Source: Hermatobates lingyangjiaoensis (lineage: Eukaryota > Arthropoda > Insecta > Hemiptera > Hermatobatidae). Taken from it: a stretch of DNA of 64,000 nucleotides. The DNA lies in assembly GCA_026182355.1 (NCBI GenBank), contig JAPFBL010000552.1, positions 134,501-198,500 of the forward strand, read 5' to 3'. Positions 9,380 through 19,344 of this stretch are shown here, piece by piece. The translations under genes were made by a program, and so were the position numbers. The notes beneath the pieces are model-generated. The model did no database searches. It worked only from the letters and a program-made list of their open reading frames with translations, and was not told the origin of the DNA. Within the stretch, counting starts at the first letter, position 1. The number at the start of each line of letters is the position of its first letter.

Positions 9380-9488
9380 GCAGTTTGCTTTTCAACGCCA
9401 GTACTCTTCTTCCTGATGACGACGGATGTCAAAATATGGAAGTGAGTTTCTGTAGTGACTTTCTCTGTTACTTTCCTATTTGTTAAAC
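9375..9488 (+). mobile_element. PLE family O 3' end
   Basis: CTGATGA at 9413-9419 is followed by GACGGATGTC and AAAATATG in place of GAAATAT, so the ribozyme is damaged. The tail (gtagtgactttct) and the (TA)n tracts on both sides match other O copies. Confidence 0.6.
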
Positions 9489-9540
<52 letters not shown>

Positions 9541-9541
<1 letters not shown>

Positions 9542-9710
9542 TGAAGATTGGTAGCAATCCTTCTTGCAAACAAGTTTCTAAAAATTTTATGTCAATTTCA
9601 TGCTTGGTTATCTTTTTTGAGAGTTTCTGTAATGTCCTGCAGGCTCTTCTCACTTGCTCTGAGAATAAAAAAATCAACTGGCCCAAACTTTTCTTTTCAT
9701 AACTGCACAT
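9541..9710 (-). pseudogene. PLE N-terminal ORF fragment
   Basis: The frame from 9710 contains RRACRTLQKLSKKITKH and FLETCLQEGLLPIFT, then becomes a run of (TA)n-coded YI. It has the same truncation point as the other N-terminal fragments. It lies about 60 bases after the ribozyme at 9772-9812. Confidence 0.65.
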
Positions 9711-9771
9711 TCTAAAATCTATTTATATCTAACATTATTGATGATCTAACTAAATATTATTTTCAATAAAA

Positions 9772-9812
9772 CAACAATGTGTTTCAGTCTCGTAGACCAC
9801 CATCAGACTAAG
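9772..9812 (-). ncRNA. Hammerhead-like ribozyme, relic
   Basis: The minus strand reads CTGATGG (last A changed to G), stem II GTCT/AGAC with a 3-nt loop, then GAA, ACACAT and T. Order and spacing match the other motifs, but one core base is lost. Confidence 0.5.
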
Positions 9813-9929
9813 CTTACGACTAAAGTCGTAATAATATATATAAATAAATATATATATATATATATATATATGTATAAAATTGTGGTTTGTGGTTTGATCA
9901 TTGATATGTATAATATAATATATATATAT

Positions 9930-10090
9930 ATGATCAAACCACAATAAGAAATGGGAAAACAAGACTAAGATCTTTCAGCCGTAACAAGCGGTCTTCGTCA
10001 GAGTCAAAAACCCAACTAACGTTCCCATTTCTTATTGTGGTTTGATCATTGATTGTTATTTCAAGTGTTTAAGTGAAATCTTTTATGTGT
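9930..10090. mobile_element. PLE family A inverted pair
   Basis: The left side ends at the short terminus (atatgatcaaacc), the right side at the long terminus (gtgtttaagtgaaatc). The ribozyme is complete only in the minus arm (9962-10004). The plus arm starts downstream of its ribozyme. Confidence 0.75.
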
Positions 10091-10132
10091 ATATATATAC
10101 ATCAACGTCTAAAACACAGAAAGGAATCAGAA

Positions 10133-10215
10133 AAAGGACATCAGTTTGGCTCTGACGAAGACCGCCTGTTTTGGTTGAAAGTTCATAGTCTTCTTTCTAA
10201 TTTCTTAATGCTTTG
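10133..10215 (+). mobile_element. PLE family A end, decayed
   Basis: GGCTCTGACGAAGACCG, then ttttggttgaaagttcatag. The core is present but stem III has drifted from AGATCT. No TA flank. Confidence 0.55.
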
Positions 10216-10564
10216 AGAATAGGATCGTTATTGAAGGCAACCGGGAAGTTCTAGCTATTATGCTCATTATAAATAATGACATGTCGTTGTTACGGTTCTT
10301 TACTGTTAAGTCATCATTATTGCTAATAACAGTATTATGACTTTATTTCAACTTCAAGAAAAAATTATTAAAGAACATTTTATGTATTATATGCTTACAT
10401 ATTATTTGTAAGATTAACAAAAAAAAATCATAAAACTCCGATTACAGCAAAGGGCAATATCTATAAAAACTGGAAACTCATCTTGGTATAATAGATGACT
10501 TGCTATACTTGAATTTGTTTACATTTGTGAGGGACGGATAGAGTGACATGCTTCTTTTATAAAA
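10216..10564. other. AT-rich spacer
   Basis: No ORF or repeat family recognised. Confidence 0.4.
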
Positions 10565-10700
10565 GTATCGATAATTATTATATTATCAAAATGAAACGAT
10601 TACAAGAAAATAACACGTAGAAACAAAATACAACTCATATAAACATTTTGACCTCTGCTTCTTCTTCTTCTCTTGTTGATAACGAGGTCTAGTTTAGTAT
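10565..10700 (-). mobile_element. PLE-like family L end, relic
   Basis: Shares aaatgaaacgattacaagaa, aacacgtagaaacaa and caactca with 8225-8345 in the same order, but the ribozyme core is unreadable. Confidence 0.4.
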
Positions 10701-10764
10701 AGATGGCCTAATCAATAATAGATGATTAGTATATATTATTGAATATGTTATATATAGTTATAAA

Positions 10765-11030
10765 GCAGTTCAATGTACATAAAGAAACATAGAGAAATTA
10801 AAAACACACACTTGCAGATTTTAATTTTTGGTTGAACCGTCTTCTGGAGAGATAAGAGAGGGAAACCAAGCGCACTGGTACAGAGACAGTTGGTTTCCCT
10901 CTCTTATCTCTCCTGATGACGTTTCAACCAAAAATTAGAGATTGGAAGTGTGTGTTTTTAATTTCTCTATGTTTCTTTATGTACATTGAACTCTATTTAT
11001 CCATTTCGGATTGTATTTTCATCGAAAAAA
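10765..11030. mobile_element. PLE family B inverted pair
   Basis: Arms start at gttcaatgtacataaag and end at its complement near 10990. Both cores are damaged. The minus arm has CAGAAGA for CTGAAGA. The plus arm has CTGATGA (10913-10919) but CAAAAATT instead of GAAAATT. Confidence 0.7.
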
Positions 11031-11050
11031 GTGTATATATATATATATAT

Positions 11051-11210
11051 TTCGTTGAACAGCTGACCGTATTTCGCTGATGTCATTTTCTTCACTAGTT
11101 TTTCAAGGTTTCTGAATACCTTCTTCTTTCCTTCATCTAAACGTTGGAGAATGTTAATTAAGTTGGAACCGACATGTTTAGACTGGCTTCCAGTCATCTT
11201 CAGGGTGATT
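11051..11210 (-). mobile_element. PLE family J: ribozyme plus N-terminal ORF fragment
   Basis: The minus-strand motif at 11165-11210 has stem I ACC/GGT, CTGAAGA, a perfect 6-bp stem II (GACTGG/CCAGTC), then TAA where GAA is expected, the palindrome ACATGT and C. After it a frame reads ILQRLDEGKKKVFRNLEKLV and SAKYGQLFNE before entering (TA)n. The same order of parts occurs in family H. Confidence 0.6.
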
Positions 11211-11279
11211 AATTAAACAAAGAAGAAAATTATTAGTCTTTGGAGTTGGTATTAAGACACATTATACAGTAAAAGTTTA

Positions 11280-11384
11280 AAGCACTAGTTTTTCAAGTGA
11301 AATCATATATATATATATATATATATATGTTACTAACATATATATATATATATATATATGGAGGTTACTAACGATATATATATA
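11280..11384. repeat. Interrupted (TA)n tracts
   Basis: Three TA runs are separated by short unique pieces (gttactaac twice). They lead into the long terminus of the next family A pair. Confidence 0.8.
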
Positions 11385-11599
11385 TATATAAAGATTTCAC
11401 ATAAACACGTGAAACAACAATCAATGATCAACCACAATGAGAAATGGGAAAACAAGACTAAGATCTTTCAACCGTAACAAGTGGTCTTCGTCAGAGTCAA
11501 AAACCCAACTCAAACCAGTTGGTTTTTTGACTCTGACGAAGTCCTTTTGTTACGGTTGAAAGATCTTAGTCTTGTTTTCCCATTTCTTATTGTGGTTTG

Positions 11600-11605
<6 letters not shown>
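11385..11605. mobile_element. PLE family A inverted pair
   Basis: The left side reaches the long terminus (aaagatttcacataaacac), the right side stops at the short terminus (tttgatcat). The plus ribozyme at 11528-11573 has GACT/AGTC stem I, CTGACGA, GAA and AGATCT-T. Its stem II is altered (GTCCTTTTGTTACGG). The minus motif is at 11453-11500. Confidence 0.8.

Positions 11606-11661
<56 letters not shown>
11603..11661. repeat. (TA)n microsatellite
   Basis: About 29 TA units directly against the short end of the family A pair. Confidence 0.95.
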
Positions 11662-11662
<1 letters not shown>

Positions 11663-11810
11663 CTGTTTATAACAAGATTTCACAATATAAACGTGAAACA
11701 AAAATCAACATCAAAACCACATGAAGAAATCAGAAAAAAAGACTAAGTGTTTAAAAGATATTAGGATTTTTTCTGATTTCTTACTGTGCTTTGGATGTAG
11801 ATTTGTCTAC
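11662..11810. mobile_element. PLE family A inverted pair, decayed
   Basis: caagatttcac, aacgtgaaacaa and a degraded agaaatcagaaaaaaagac arm face tttttctgatttcttac. No readable ribozyme core. Confidence 0.5.
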
Positions 11811-12169
11811 GTCAAATAACGTCAAATGGTCTAGTCACATTCGTGACTCTTGACCAAGTAGTATAAAATACATGAAAAAAGATCGTAAGCACTTTCTAGA
11901 AATACCACATTTTTAAAAAGGAAAAAAAAATGAAAAAGTTTTAATTTCACAATGCTGTTGATTCTTTTGAGAACAGAGTATCTTTCCCCGTCTTTTTACT
12001 ACTTATAGCTGTGTATGACTTGATATATAAAAACAAAATACGAAAGAAAACTTTTGAGATTGAATAAAACTACGTGACCTTTTGACCAAGTCTATTCTTC
12101 TTCCCGAGCTTTACGAGGTTTAGTTAAGGTATTTAAAAGGTTGACTGGAGTAGCATAGAAGGTTTATAT
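11811..12169. other. Spacer, no gene seen
   Basis: Contains a short block (aaacaaaatacg, gaccaagtc) faintly like family L. Nothing else supported. Confidence 0.35.
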
Positions 12170-12640
12170 TATTAATATGGCACATCGTCATACCTCGTAC
12201 GATGATGTTAGAGTCGTTGGAGCGCTTTCGGACGTTGTCCATCTTCAATCCCAACTAACTAACTAACTAACTAACTAACTAAGTAACCTACTGAGCTGTT
12301 ATAAAGGGGGTTGATTTTCTGTCAAGTCCACTGTTATTATTACTTCGATTTTATTTTGTTATTTATGATTTTAGTTTTAGCTATTATCTAGTTTGATTTT
12401 TTTTTTTATATTTTCTAACTTCGTCATACTGTCTGTCCAGTCGTCTTTTTATTTTTATTAATGAATCCCCTTTTTATTTTTATTTTAAGAAAACCAACCC
12501 CCTTTATAACAGCTCAGTAGGTTAGTTAGTTAGTTAGTTAGTTGTAATTGAAGATGGATAACGTCCGAAAGGGCTCCAACGACTCCAACATCTTCTTACG
12601 AGATATGACGGTTTGCTGTATTAATAATATAAATCATACA
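12170..12640. repeat. Palindrome M2 with (AACT)n
   Basis: Arms 12170-12320 and 12484-12640 match palindrome M1 (gtcatacctcg, ggacgttgtccatcttc). Both arms have gained an (AACT)n/(AGTT)n run of 6-8 units at the same place. The 160-nt centre is AT-rich. Open frames in the right arm are not supported as genes. Confidence 0.7.
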
Positions 12641-13139
12641 AACCTCAGTGGTAATAATAATAATATGTATGTATTTAGCATAGAAGGGATTAGATATATC
12701 GGCAGAGGGAGGGTTTTTCAAGAGTGGAGCGTGACAGGCAGGTCTTGGTTTGGAAGGCCGATTACACAAAAGGTGGTGAAAGATTCGGTGGGGGAACTTG
12801 GCAAGTCGTGAGCTTCTAAAGCTGATACACAAAGTTGAATTACGTTTTTTTCCGAATCAGCCAGCTCCGTTTAGAAATTCTAACTGATTTCCGGATTTAA
12901 ATCAGTGAAATGTAGTTTGGGTATGTAATATGGCTTAAAGGCAGTTGTGTTTTCCGGGTTTTAAAGCGGAAAGCCTCTTCGATGTAGTACCCCCGAGGGG
13001 TTCATACTATCGGCAAATATTGCTTTGACCTCTAGTCCAACAGCATACCTCCGATATCTCGACTTTTCGGCATTCCTGACCTCAACTATAGGTCACCAGT
13101 ATACAAACTTCAAACCAGCAGCCAATACATGTTATGATA

Positions 13140-13630
13140 TCATCATCAAATCGGTGACCTTTCGTGATAAACAAGTTATTCTTTCAAATATAATGTTCCT
13201 GTCTTTCTTAACAAAATTCCTATCCCTCAAGCTACTGCCACCAAATACTCAGGACTGCACCTTGACAGACGTCTTACTTGGACTCCCCATACAAAAATGA
13301 AAAGAACAGAACTAAACAGATGATATAGACTTTTAATTCACTTACTTGATAATCATTCAAAATTAACAACTGTCAATAATTACTGTACCAACCTATGATT
13401 ATACCTATTTGGACTTACGGTTTTAAAATATGGGGAGCAACAAAATCTAGTAATACCCAGAGGATACAAGCTTTTCAGTTAAAAATTCTTAGAGAAATTC
13501 TTGATTGTCCATTTTATATACCAAATCAAACAATCTATTCAGACCTCAGGATTTCAACAGATCATCAAGTAGCAATATCTCGCTACAAAGCCTTCCACAA
13601 AAATCTTTTTAGCAATAATGATCCCTTAGT
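13140..13630 (+). pseudogene. LINE reverse transcriptase C-terminal region
   Basis: Several frames together show VFLNKIPIPQ, KYSGLHLDRRLTWTPHTKMK and then, in the longest frame (13395 onward), IPIWTYGFKIWGATKSSN. The pattern Y-GLHLDRRLTW followed by P-WTYGI-WG is typical of the thumb region of Jockey-clade LINEs. At least two frameshifts and stops break the frame. The downstream frame continues QLKILREILDCPFYIPNQTI before the hAT insertion. Confidence 0.8.
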
Positions 13631-13631
13631 C

Positions 13632-14073
13632 CAGTGTTTCTCAAAGTGGGCGGTACCGTCCCCCTGGGGGCGGTGCTTTGATATCGGGGGGCGGTCATGC
13701 AAAAAGGAGCGGGGATTCTATTTCCATAAATTGAAAATGTTCCTGCAATATAATTTCTAAATTTAAGTGAAAACACGACATGTAAACTTCTAGGAAACGA
13801 TTTCTCGAAATTATTTGTTTTGATAATTCATTTTTATGTTAAAAGTATATTCTCACCTAAGTTTCTTTTATTGTGTATTAATTCTTTTGCATAAATATGC
13901 TATGAAACAATACATCTATTGGATTCTACATAATTATTCAATTAGTAATTATTTTTAATTTAATTATTAAAATGTTACTCATTTGGTTATTTAGTCTAGG
14001 AATCTGATTATTATTCAAGGATGTTGAGTTATCGGTTTATGGACCCAAGGGGGCGGTCACTCGAGAAACACTG
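13632..14073 (+). mobile_element. Non-autonomous hAT element with 8-bp TSD
   Basis: Terminal repeats begin cagtgtttctcaaagtg and end actcgagaaacactg. The 8-bp target duplication CCTTAGTC flanks it exactly (13624-13631, 14074-14081). The interior is AT-rich and non-coding. Related copies lie at 49015-49430 (inverted) and 52027-52572. Confidence 0.92.
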
Positions 14074-14340
14074 CCTTAGTCCTAAACATCTCCTCAACAA
14101 ATATCCCTTGAAAACCTCAAAGGCGCCTAAAAAGAAAGTAGCCAAGAGACTTATTGGTGTGAATTACTGTAGTAACATAAATTTAATCTAAGTTTTATAA
14201 CTTATTTTTCACGCCAGGAAATATAATTACTGGATTATTTCTTCCCTCCTGCATCCATGTACAAATGTATATATTTCTTCCTTCATTGTCACTGGTAACA
14301 ATCTACGTTGTTGTGACTATACAAAATAAAAATAAAAAAA

Positions 14341-15105
14341 ATATAATGTCAGCCATATTTCTAAGTTTAATAAAAGCCAAATAAGGTAAAGAAACAAAAA
14401 AAAAAGTATTTATTTTTAAAAAGTAGATATAATGCCATTCTGTGTTCATTAGGTTTTAAAAATGAAATCAGTCAAAAAAGGTCCGCTATTGCTCCAAAAC
14501 AAACTTTTGAAGGCGTTCACGAATGTTGTTTATAACTCAGCGGAGAGTAATTTTATATGGAATAGTAGTAATTTTTTGACAAATTGAATTTTTAAGTTTT
14601 TCAATAGATTGAGGGCGATTACTTGTATACTCTTTGACTTGTGGTATCCGAAAAAAAAATTACACGGATTAAAAATCATGTGAACCTTTGGACCAACAGA
14701 TGTGAAAACGCAGTGATGTCAACAAAAACAATTTAAATCATTAAGTTTGCTGCATATGCTCGTATTTTTCCACCTATAATAATGTATGATTTATCTTACA
14801 TTAAAATTAACACCCAATTATTGATAACAATTTCAAGGACACTAAAAGACAGTAGTAGTTATGGAGTTTTTTGAAAATTTAGTGTCCTAACAATTCTCCA
14901 TTATGTATAATATATAATAACGCTTAAGCGTATTTGAAGGTTTTCATTTACGTAAAAAATATTAGAGGTAATACTGCATGTTAGTTTTGGCTATTTAACT
15001 AGCGCCTTTTCTTTTTCCACAGTGAACAGAATAATCGTATATCGTTTTTATCATTTAATAAAACACACAGAAACACACACACACCAATCTACATATAGTA
15101 CGTGC
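14341..15105. other. AT-rich spacer
   Basis: No ORF over background. The sequence aaggacactaaaag (14835) has a distant inverted partner (ttagtgtccta, 14880). Nothing assignable. Confidence 0.4.
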
Positions 15106-15109
15106 ATTT

Positions 15110-15232
15110 ATGATCAAACCACAATATGAAATGGGAAAACAAGACTAAGATCTTTCAACCGTAACAAGCGGTCTTTGTCAGAGTCAAAAACCCAACTGAA
15201 ACACTAGATGCAGAAAACATCTGCCAATCTTT
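15110..15232 (-). mobile_element. PLE family A single 3' end
   Basis: The minus strand carries GACTCTGACAAAGACCGC and GAAAGATCTT. The core reads CTGACAA, losing the G. Sequence tgcagaaaacatctg links it to the family A 3' UTR. Confidence 0.65.
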
Positions 15233-15965
15233 AAATTTACCTACGTGCACGGAAACACGCTGTGTAACACCTGGCCTATTAAAGCCCCACAGCATTCCAA
15301 CAATAATATTTAGTGGGACACACTAAACTAAAAAAATGTTAAAAGATTAAAATTGTTTTCTCTAATTATTAAAATCTACTACATTTTCATATTAGTCATT
15401 AAAATTAAACATGCAATTTATTTTAACTTCCTTATAAATGATTTTTTAAAATATATTATTATAAATTTACAAATTTAAATTTAAATAAAAAACTATACAT
15501 TTTCAACTTATTAAAAAGAAAGCTGTTAAGAAATCCTGAGACATTTAGTAGTAATAAATAATAATAAATATAGTACTAGGCCTCTAACAGTACAGTTATT
15601 TCTTAATAATTTCATTTTTACAAGCATTAAACTGATTTGTTCGACCTTCAGCTTTGTGTATAATAATGCTAATAAGTCATACTTGTTGAAAACATATTGC
15701 TAGACTGGTTTAATTGGAGTGTATGTAGAAGGTCGTAGGAGTGCCAACAGGCTCTTGTAGTTGAGAAAAAAAGTTTTTTCTTTTAGCTTCCTTGTTTGGC
15801 TTTCTTGTTTGTTTTAGGTGTGAATTTTGTTGTAGGGACAAGAAATGTATTTTTTTGAACTTTTGAACATGTACACAGCATTGTGATGTTTATTTCGCAA
15901 AGGTAGTTAGTTCATTATCAAGGAGAAGGTTAGAAAAGAGAAGAAGTTGTACTGAGGAGATGGCT
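15233..15965. other. AT-rich spacer
   Basis: No gene recognised. tatttcgcaaaggtag near 15890 could be another ribozyme-like relic, but the core is absent. Confidence 0.4.
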
Positions 15966-16015
15966 GATCCTTTTAGAATATATATATATATTCGAAATAT
16001 ATATATATATATTCG

Positions 16016-16099
16016 AAAGTTACTCTGAGAGCTTCAGAAGAAGCACTTATTAGTCTTCTGGGCGGTAGATTGGCTCCTGGGCTTAACCTCAATCGTTGA
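16016..16099 (+). pseudogene. PLE endonuclease C-terminus (family O)
   Basis: The last 27 codons of a PLE ORF: KVTLRASEEALISLLGGR then LAPGLNLNR and stop. The same ending occurs on the minus strand near 20320-20250 (with a frameshift) and, more divergent, near 36040-35945. It is followed by a T-rich 3' UTR and a ribozyme, confirming it as a PLE 3' end. Confidence 0.7.
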
Positions 16100-16455
16100 T
16101 TTTTTTTTGATTTTTTTTGATTTTTTTTGATTTTTTGATTTTTTTTTATTTCTTTTTATTTTTTTTATTTAGTTATTTCTTTTTTTTAAAGTTGTTATCA
16201 GCTTTTAATTTTATTTTAGTTAAATGTTTTCATTTTTTAATTTTTATTTGGCTTTTATCTCTTTATCTTCCCTGTCTACCTTTCCTCCGAAAGTTGGCTA
16301 CACTGTTTGAGTGCTTCAGTTCGAACGCCAAGTCAGTCGTTATCAGCCTTTGGAGCGATTCACTTCTTTTCCTGAAGACGAGGACATCGAAATATAGTAG
16401 TGAGTTCAGTGGTTTCCTTTCTATGTGTTCTTTTTTAAATTCTAGTTTATATATA
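16100..16455 (+). mobile_element. PLE family O 3' UTR and end
   Basis: A T-rich UTR, then cgaaagttggctacactg, which is shared (inverted) with 20090, followed by the ribozyme and the tail tgtgttcttttttaaattc into (TA)n. Confidence 0.7.
16360..16405 (+). ncRNA. Hammerhead-like ribozyme, PLE family O
   Basis: CTGAAGA 16372-16378, stem II CGA/TCG around GGACA, GAA 16389-16391, the palindrome ATAT, then A. Stem I is imperfect. Two further copies lie in tandem at 18905-18945 and 19070-19115. Confidence 0.6.
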
Positions 16456-16461
16456 TATATA

Positions 16462-16785
16462 AAGATTTCACATAAACACGTGAAATAACAATCAATGATC
16501 AAACCACAATAAGAAAATGGAAAAACAAGACTAAGATCTTTCAACCGTAACAAGCGGTCTTCGTCAGAGTCAAAAACCCAACTGAACACTAGATGCAGAA
16601 AACATCTGGTGAGAAGTTGAGAAGAGTGGGAGGGAAGAGTGGTATTTTAAAACTCCTCACCAGATGTTTGCTGCATCTAGTGTTCAGTTGGGTTTTTGAC
16701 TCTGACGAAGACCGCTTGTTATGGTTGAAAGATCTTAGCCTTGATTTCCCATTTCTTATTGTGGTTTGATCATGATTATATATAT
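16462..16785. mobile_element. PLE family A inverted pair with 3' UTR stems
   Basis: Left side long terminus, right side short terminus (tttgatcatgat). The centre contains inverted gatgcagaaaacatctgg, so the pair extends into the 3' UTR. Minus motif 16528-16573. Confidence 0.8.
16698..16741 (+). ncRNA. Hammerhead-like ribozyme, PLE family A
   Basis: GACT, CTGACGA 16702-16708, stem II GACCG/TGGTT, GAA 16727-16729, AGATCT (16730-16735), T. The 3' strand of stem I reads AGCC rather than AGTC, one mismatch. Confidence 0.7.
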
Positions 16786-17321
16786 ACGGTACTGTTTTCT
16801 TGACCACAAAATATTAACAAACACTTTTTCTTTTTCTCGGAGTTTGGTCAGGGTAAATATATGGAATCACCTTTTTGCCAACGTTTCGTCTTTATTTCAA
16901 GACATCCTCAGGGCTATAAACTAACAAAAAAACAATAAACAATGGACGTTTGTCATTTCTACTTTAAAACATCATAAACAAATTGAAAAAAGAACTTACT
17001 GAAGGCTGGGTTCAGTTACATTTAATAACCGTTAACTGTCATTACATGTGCTGTTCCAAGCGACATATTATTGAAACACTGTTTTTTTAGTACAATCATA
17101 TATATATACACATATTCTAGTATATATCTATTATAATATGTATCCACCATAATATATACTATAATACATTATTATTTTAAAAATCCATAAAAATATAAAC
17201 TAAGATAACATTGCATCTTTAACTATTTATGATGGAACTATAAATCCTACTTAAATTGTCTGTATCTGTTTTTCTATTGCAAGTATTATTAGTATTTTTG
17301 ATATGTATCATTTCTTCATAC

Positions 17322-17435
17322 AATAAAAGATTGATAAAAGAAATGATACATATCAAAAATACTAATAATACTTGCAATAGAAAAACACATACAGACAATT
17401 TAAGTAGGATTTATAGTTCCATCATAAATAGTTAA
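17322..17435 (+). pseudogene. PLE endonuclease C-terminal codons
   Basis: Frame KRLIKEMIHIKNTNNTCN, then TDNLSRIYSSIINS and stop at 17433-17435. It matches the C-terminal block of the family E gene at 2660-2796. The same codons exist as the mirror image on the minus strand (about 17218-17320), because the palindrome centre falls inside them. Confidence 0.7.
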
Positions 17436-17749
17436 AGATGCAATATTATCTAGTTTATATTTTTATGGATTTTTAAAATAATAATGTATTATAACTGTAT
17501 TATAGTATATATTATGGTGGATACATATTATAATAGATATATACTAGAATATGTATATATATATATATGATTGTACTAAAAAAACAGTGTTTCAATAATA
17601 TGTCGCTTGGAACAGCACATGTAATGACAGTTAACGGTTGTTAAATGTAACTGAACCCAGCCTTCAGTAAGTTCTTTTTTCAATTTGTTTATGATGTTTT
17701 AAAGTAGAAATGACAAACGTCCATTGTTTATTGTTTTTTTGTTAGTTTA

Positions 17750-17792
17750 TAGCCCTGAGGATGTCTTGAAATAAAGACGAAACGTTGGCAAA
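17750..17792 (+). ncRNA. Hammerhead-like ribozyme, PLE family E
   Basis: Stem I GCC/GGC (17752-17754, 17787-17789), CTGAGGA 17755-17761, perfect stem II GTCTT/AAGAC, GAA 17779-17781, palindrome ACGT, T. The minus-strand twin in the left arm is at 16876-16915. Both keep every core base. Confidence 0.75.
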
Positions 17793-17848
17793 AAGGTGAT
17801 TCCATATATTTACCCTGACCAAACTCTGAGAAAAAGAAAAAGTGTTTG

Positions 17849-17849
<1 letters not shown>

Positions 17850-17908
<59 letters not shown>

Positions 17909-17932
17909 ATGAGAGAGAGAGAGAGAGAGATT
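17850..17932. repeat. Compound (TA)n-(GT)n-(GA)n microsatellite
   Basis: TA units, then about 9 GT and about 11 GA units, lying against the right end of the palindrome. Confidence 0.95.
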
Positions 17933-17934
17933 GG

Positions 17935-18262
17935 ATTTATGGCCTATTGATTTTAATTAATTTTTTGGATAACTTTTCCAAATCCCTTAGGAGTCTTTTA
18001 AGATATTGTATATACGTTTTACACACTGAAGATGGTCGAAGACGACTGAAACGTTGGAAGAAATATAATCATTGAAAACAAAACGTATGGTGAGTTAATG
18101 TACCTAGTTCCTCGTAAATTTAAAAGACTCTTAAGGGATTTGGAAAAGTTATGCAAGAAATTAATTAAAAAAACAATATGACGTAAATTCAATCTCACAT
18201 GTATTAACGAAGAACTGTTTCTTAAATATTCGAAAATATGTAGTATTATTATATATTATTAT
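17935..18262 (+). mobile_element. PLE family G: ribozyme plus N-terminal ORF fragment
   Basis: A ribozyme-like motif at 18018-18062 (CTGAAGA 18026-18032, weak stem II, GAA, ACGT, T; stem I poor). From about 18117 a frame reads FKRLLRDLEKLCKKLIKK and, after one stop, FNLTCINEELFLKYSK before (TA)n. This is the same N-terminal block as 21407-21598. An inverted partial copy of the N-terminal codons lies at 17961-18003. Confidence 0.55.
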
Positions 18263-18284
18263 ATATATATAATATATAAATATA

Positions 18285-18370
18285 AATGATCAACGATCCT
18301 GACTTGATGAAGACCGCTTTGAGTAAAGATCTTAGTCTCGTTTTCCCATTTTCTTATTGTTGTTTATTAA
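18285..18370 (+). mobile_element. PLE family A end, decayed
   Basis: GACTTGATGAAGACCGC, then a deletion and AAAGATCTTAGTC, ttttcccattttcttattg. Half of stem II is missing. Confidence 0.5.
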
Positions 18371-18470
18371 AATTTAAGGGATTGTTAAACGTGTTTATGA
18401 AGAATTTATATATAAATATAATATGCCGAATAAAATTGAAAGTTTAACAGGACTGTTCTAAAAATTAATA

Positions 18471-18735
18471 AATGGAAAGTAACACAGAAATCACTACAGA
18501 ACTCACTAAAATTTTCGACATCCGTCGCATGGAAAACTTTAAAACTGAAAAAAAGAAAGTAACTTCTGCTAGCCTCCAGAGTAACAACTCCGTCTTGTTA
18601 TTGCTAGAGGCAGTAGCTATTCTAGATCCAAGCAGTTACTTCAGAACTTCGTTCCCTTCGGTTGACGAAGATGTCGAAATATCGATGTGTGTTCTGTAGT
18701 GACTTTCTGTGTTCTTTCCTATTTTTTAAAGTTTA
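18471..18735. mobile_element. PLE family O pair, decayed
   Basis: The plus motif at 18650-18695 reads TTGACGA, then ATGTC, GAA, ATAT and C. The inverted left part (cacagaaatcactacagaa, ttttcgacatccgtcg) is its degraded partner. (TA)n follows. Confidence 0.5.
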
Positions 18736-18827
18736 TATATATATTATATATATATATATGTCACAGTTTATTTTATGTATATATATATATAAACAATTAG
18801 ATGAAACGATTCTTCAAACTAAATAAA

Positions 18828-19160
18828 CTAGAATTTTCAAAAGAACACACAGAAAAGAAATCACTGCTTTAACGACGTTATCAGCCTTTGAGGCGATTCA
18901 CATCTATTCTTGACGACGAGGACATTGAAATATAGTAGTGAGTTCAGTGATTTTTTTTACTGTGTGTTCTTTGGAAAATTCTAGTTTTTATATATTTATA
19001 CGTGAATATATAAGGTCGATATATAATTTCACTGCTTTAACGACGTTATCAGCCTTTGGAGCGATTCACATCTATTCTTGACGACGAGGACATCGAAATA
19101 TAGTAGTGAGTTCAGTGATTTCTTTACTGTGTGTTATTTTGAAAATTCTAGTTTTATATA
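18828..19160 (+). mobile_element. Two tandem PLE family O 3' ends
   Basis: Two direct copies of about 130 bp, 167 bp apart. Each has ttatcagcctttg, TTGACGACGAGGACAT, GAAATATAG and the tail ttactgtgtgtt. In both, the first core base is T instead of C. The spacer is TA-rich. A short inverted piece of the tail (gaattttcaaaagaacacac) starts the unit. Confidence 0.65.
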
Positions 19161-19176
19161 TATATATATATATATT

Positions 19177-19330
19177 AATATTTGTAAAAGTTGGGAGCAG
19201 TCCTTCTTCAATGAATGCTTTTAAAAACTGGATGTTTGTTTCCACTTGGTTCAATTTCGTCTTATGTCTTTTATAAATTAAAAACATTTTTCTTTAATTC
19301 AGAGCTCAACTTAGAAATTAAATCACCATA
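19177..19330 (-). pseudogene. PLE N-terminal ORF fragment
   Basis: The minus-strand frame ends FLKAFIEEGLLPTFTNI, then (TA)n. Upstream codons (LISKLSSELKKNVFNL) are in another frame, so it is broken. It follows the ribozyme at 19345-19388. Confidence 0.6.
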
Positions 19331-19344
19331 TTTTTTTAATTTAT

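Larger units (their letters stand above)
13025..14340 (+). mobile_element. Jockey-like LINE, 5' truncated, with 3' UTR and A-rich tail
   Basis: The C-terminal part of a non-LTR reverse transcriptase, then a 3' UTR from about 14180 ending in caaaataaaaataaaaaaa. It is interrupted by a 442-bp hAT element at 13632-14073. Coding remnants resume after the insertion (NKYPLKTSKAPKKKVAKRL) in a shifted frame. Confidence 0.75.
16816..17850. mobile_element. 1-kb palindrome of two PLE family E ends
   Basis: Arms about 16816-17317 and 17336-17850 are nearly perfect reverse complements of about 505 bp with an 18-nt centre. Each arm comprises the EN C-terminal codons, a 3' UTR with its own inner (TA)n, the ribozyme, and the terminus gagaaaaagaaaaagtgt. 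Only a few base differences separate the arms. Confidence 0.9.

Noticed and set aside
9277..9710. Open frames rich in YIYIYI near TA tracts (also 11510, 17842, 36252, 57458 and others)
   Set aside because: The YI runs are translated (TA)n. Only the part homologous to PLE N-termini was kept.
12548..12832. ORFs on both strands near 12.6-12.8 kb
   Set aside because: Partly inside the palindrome M2 arm. No recognisable protein.
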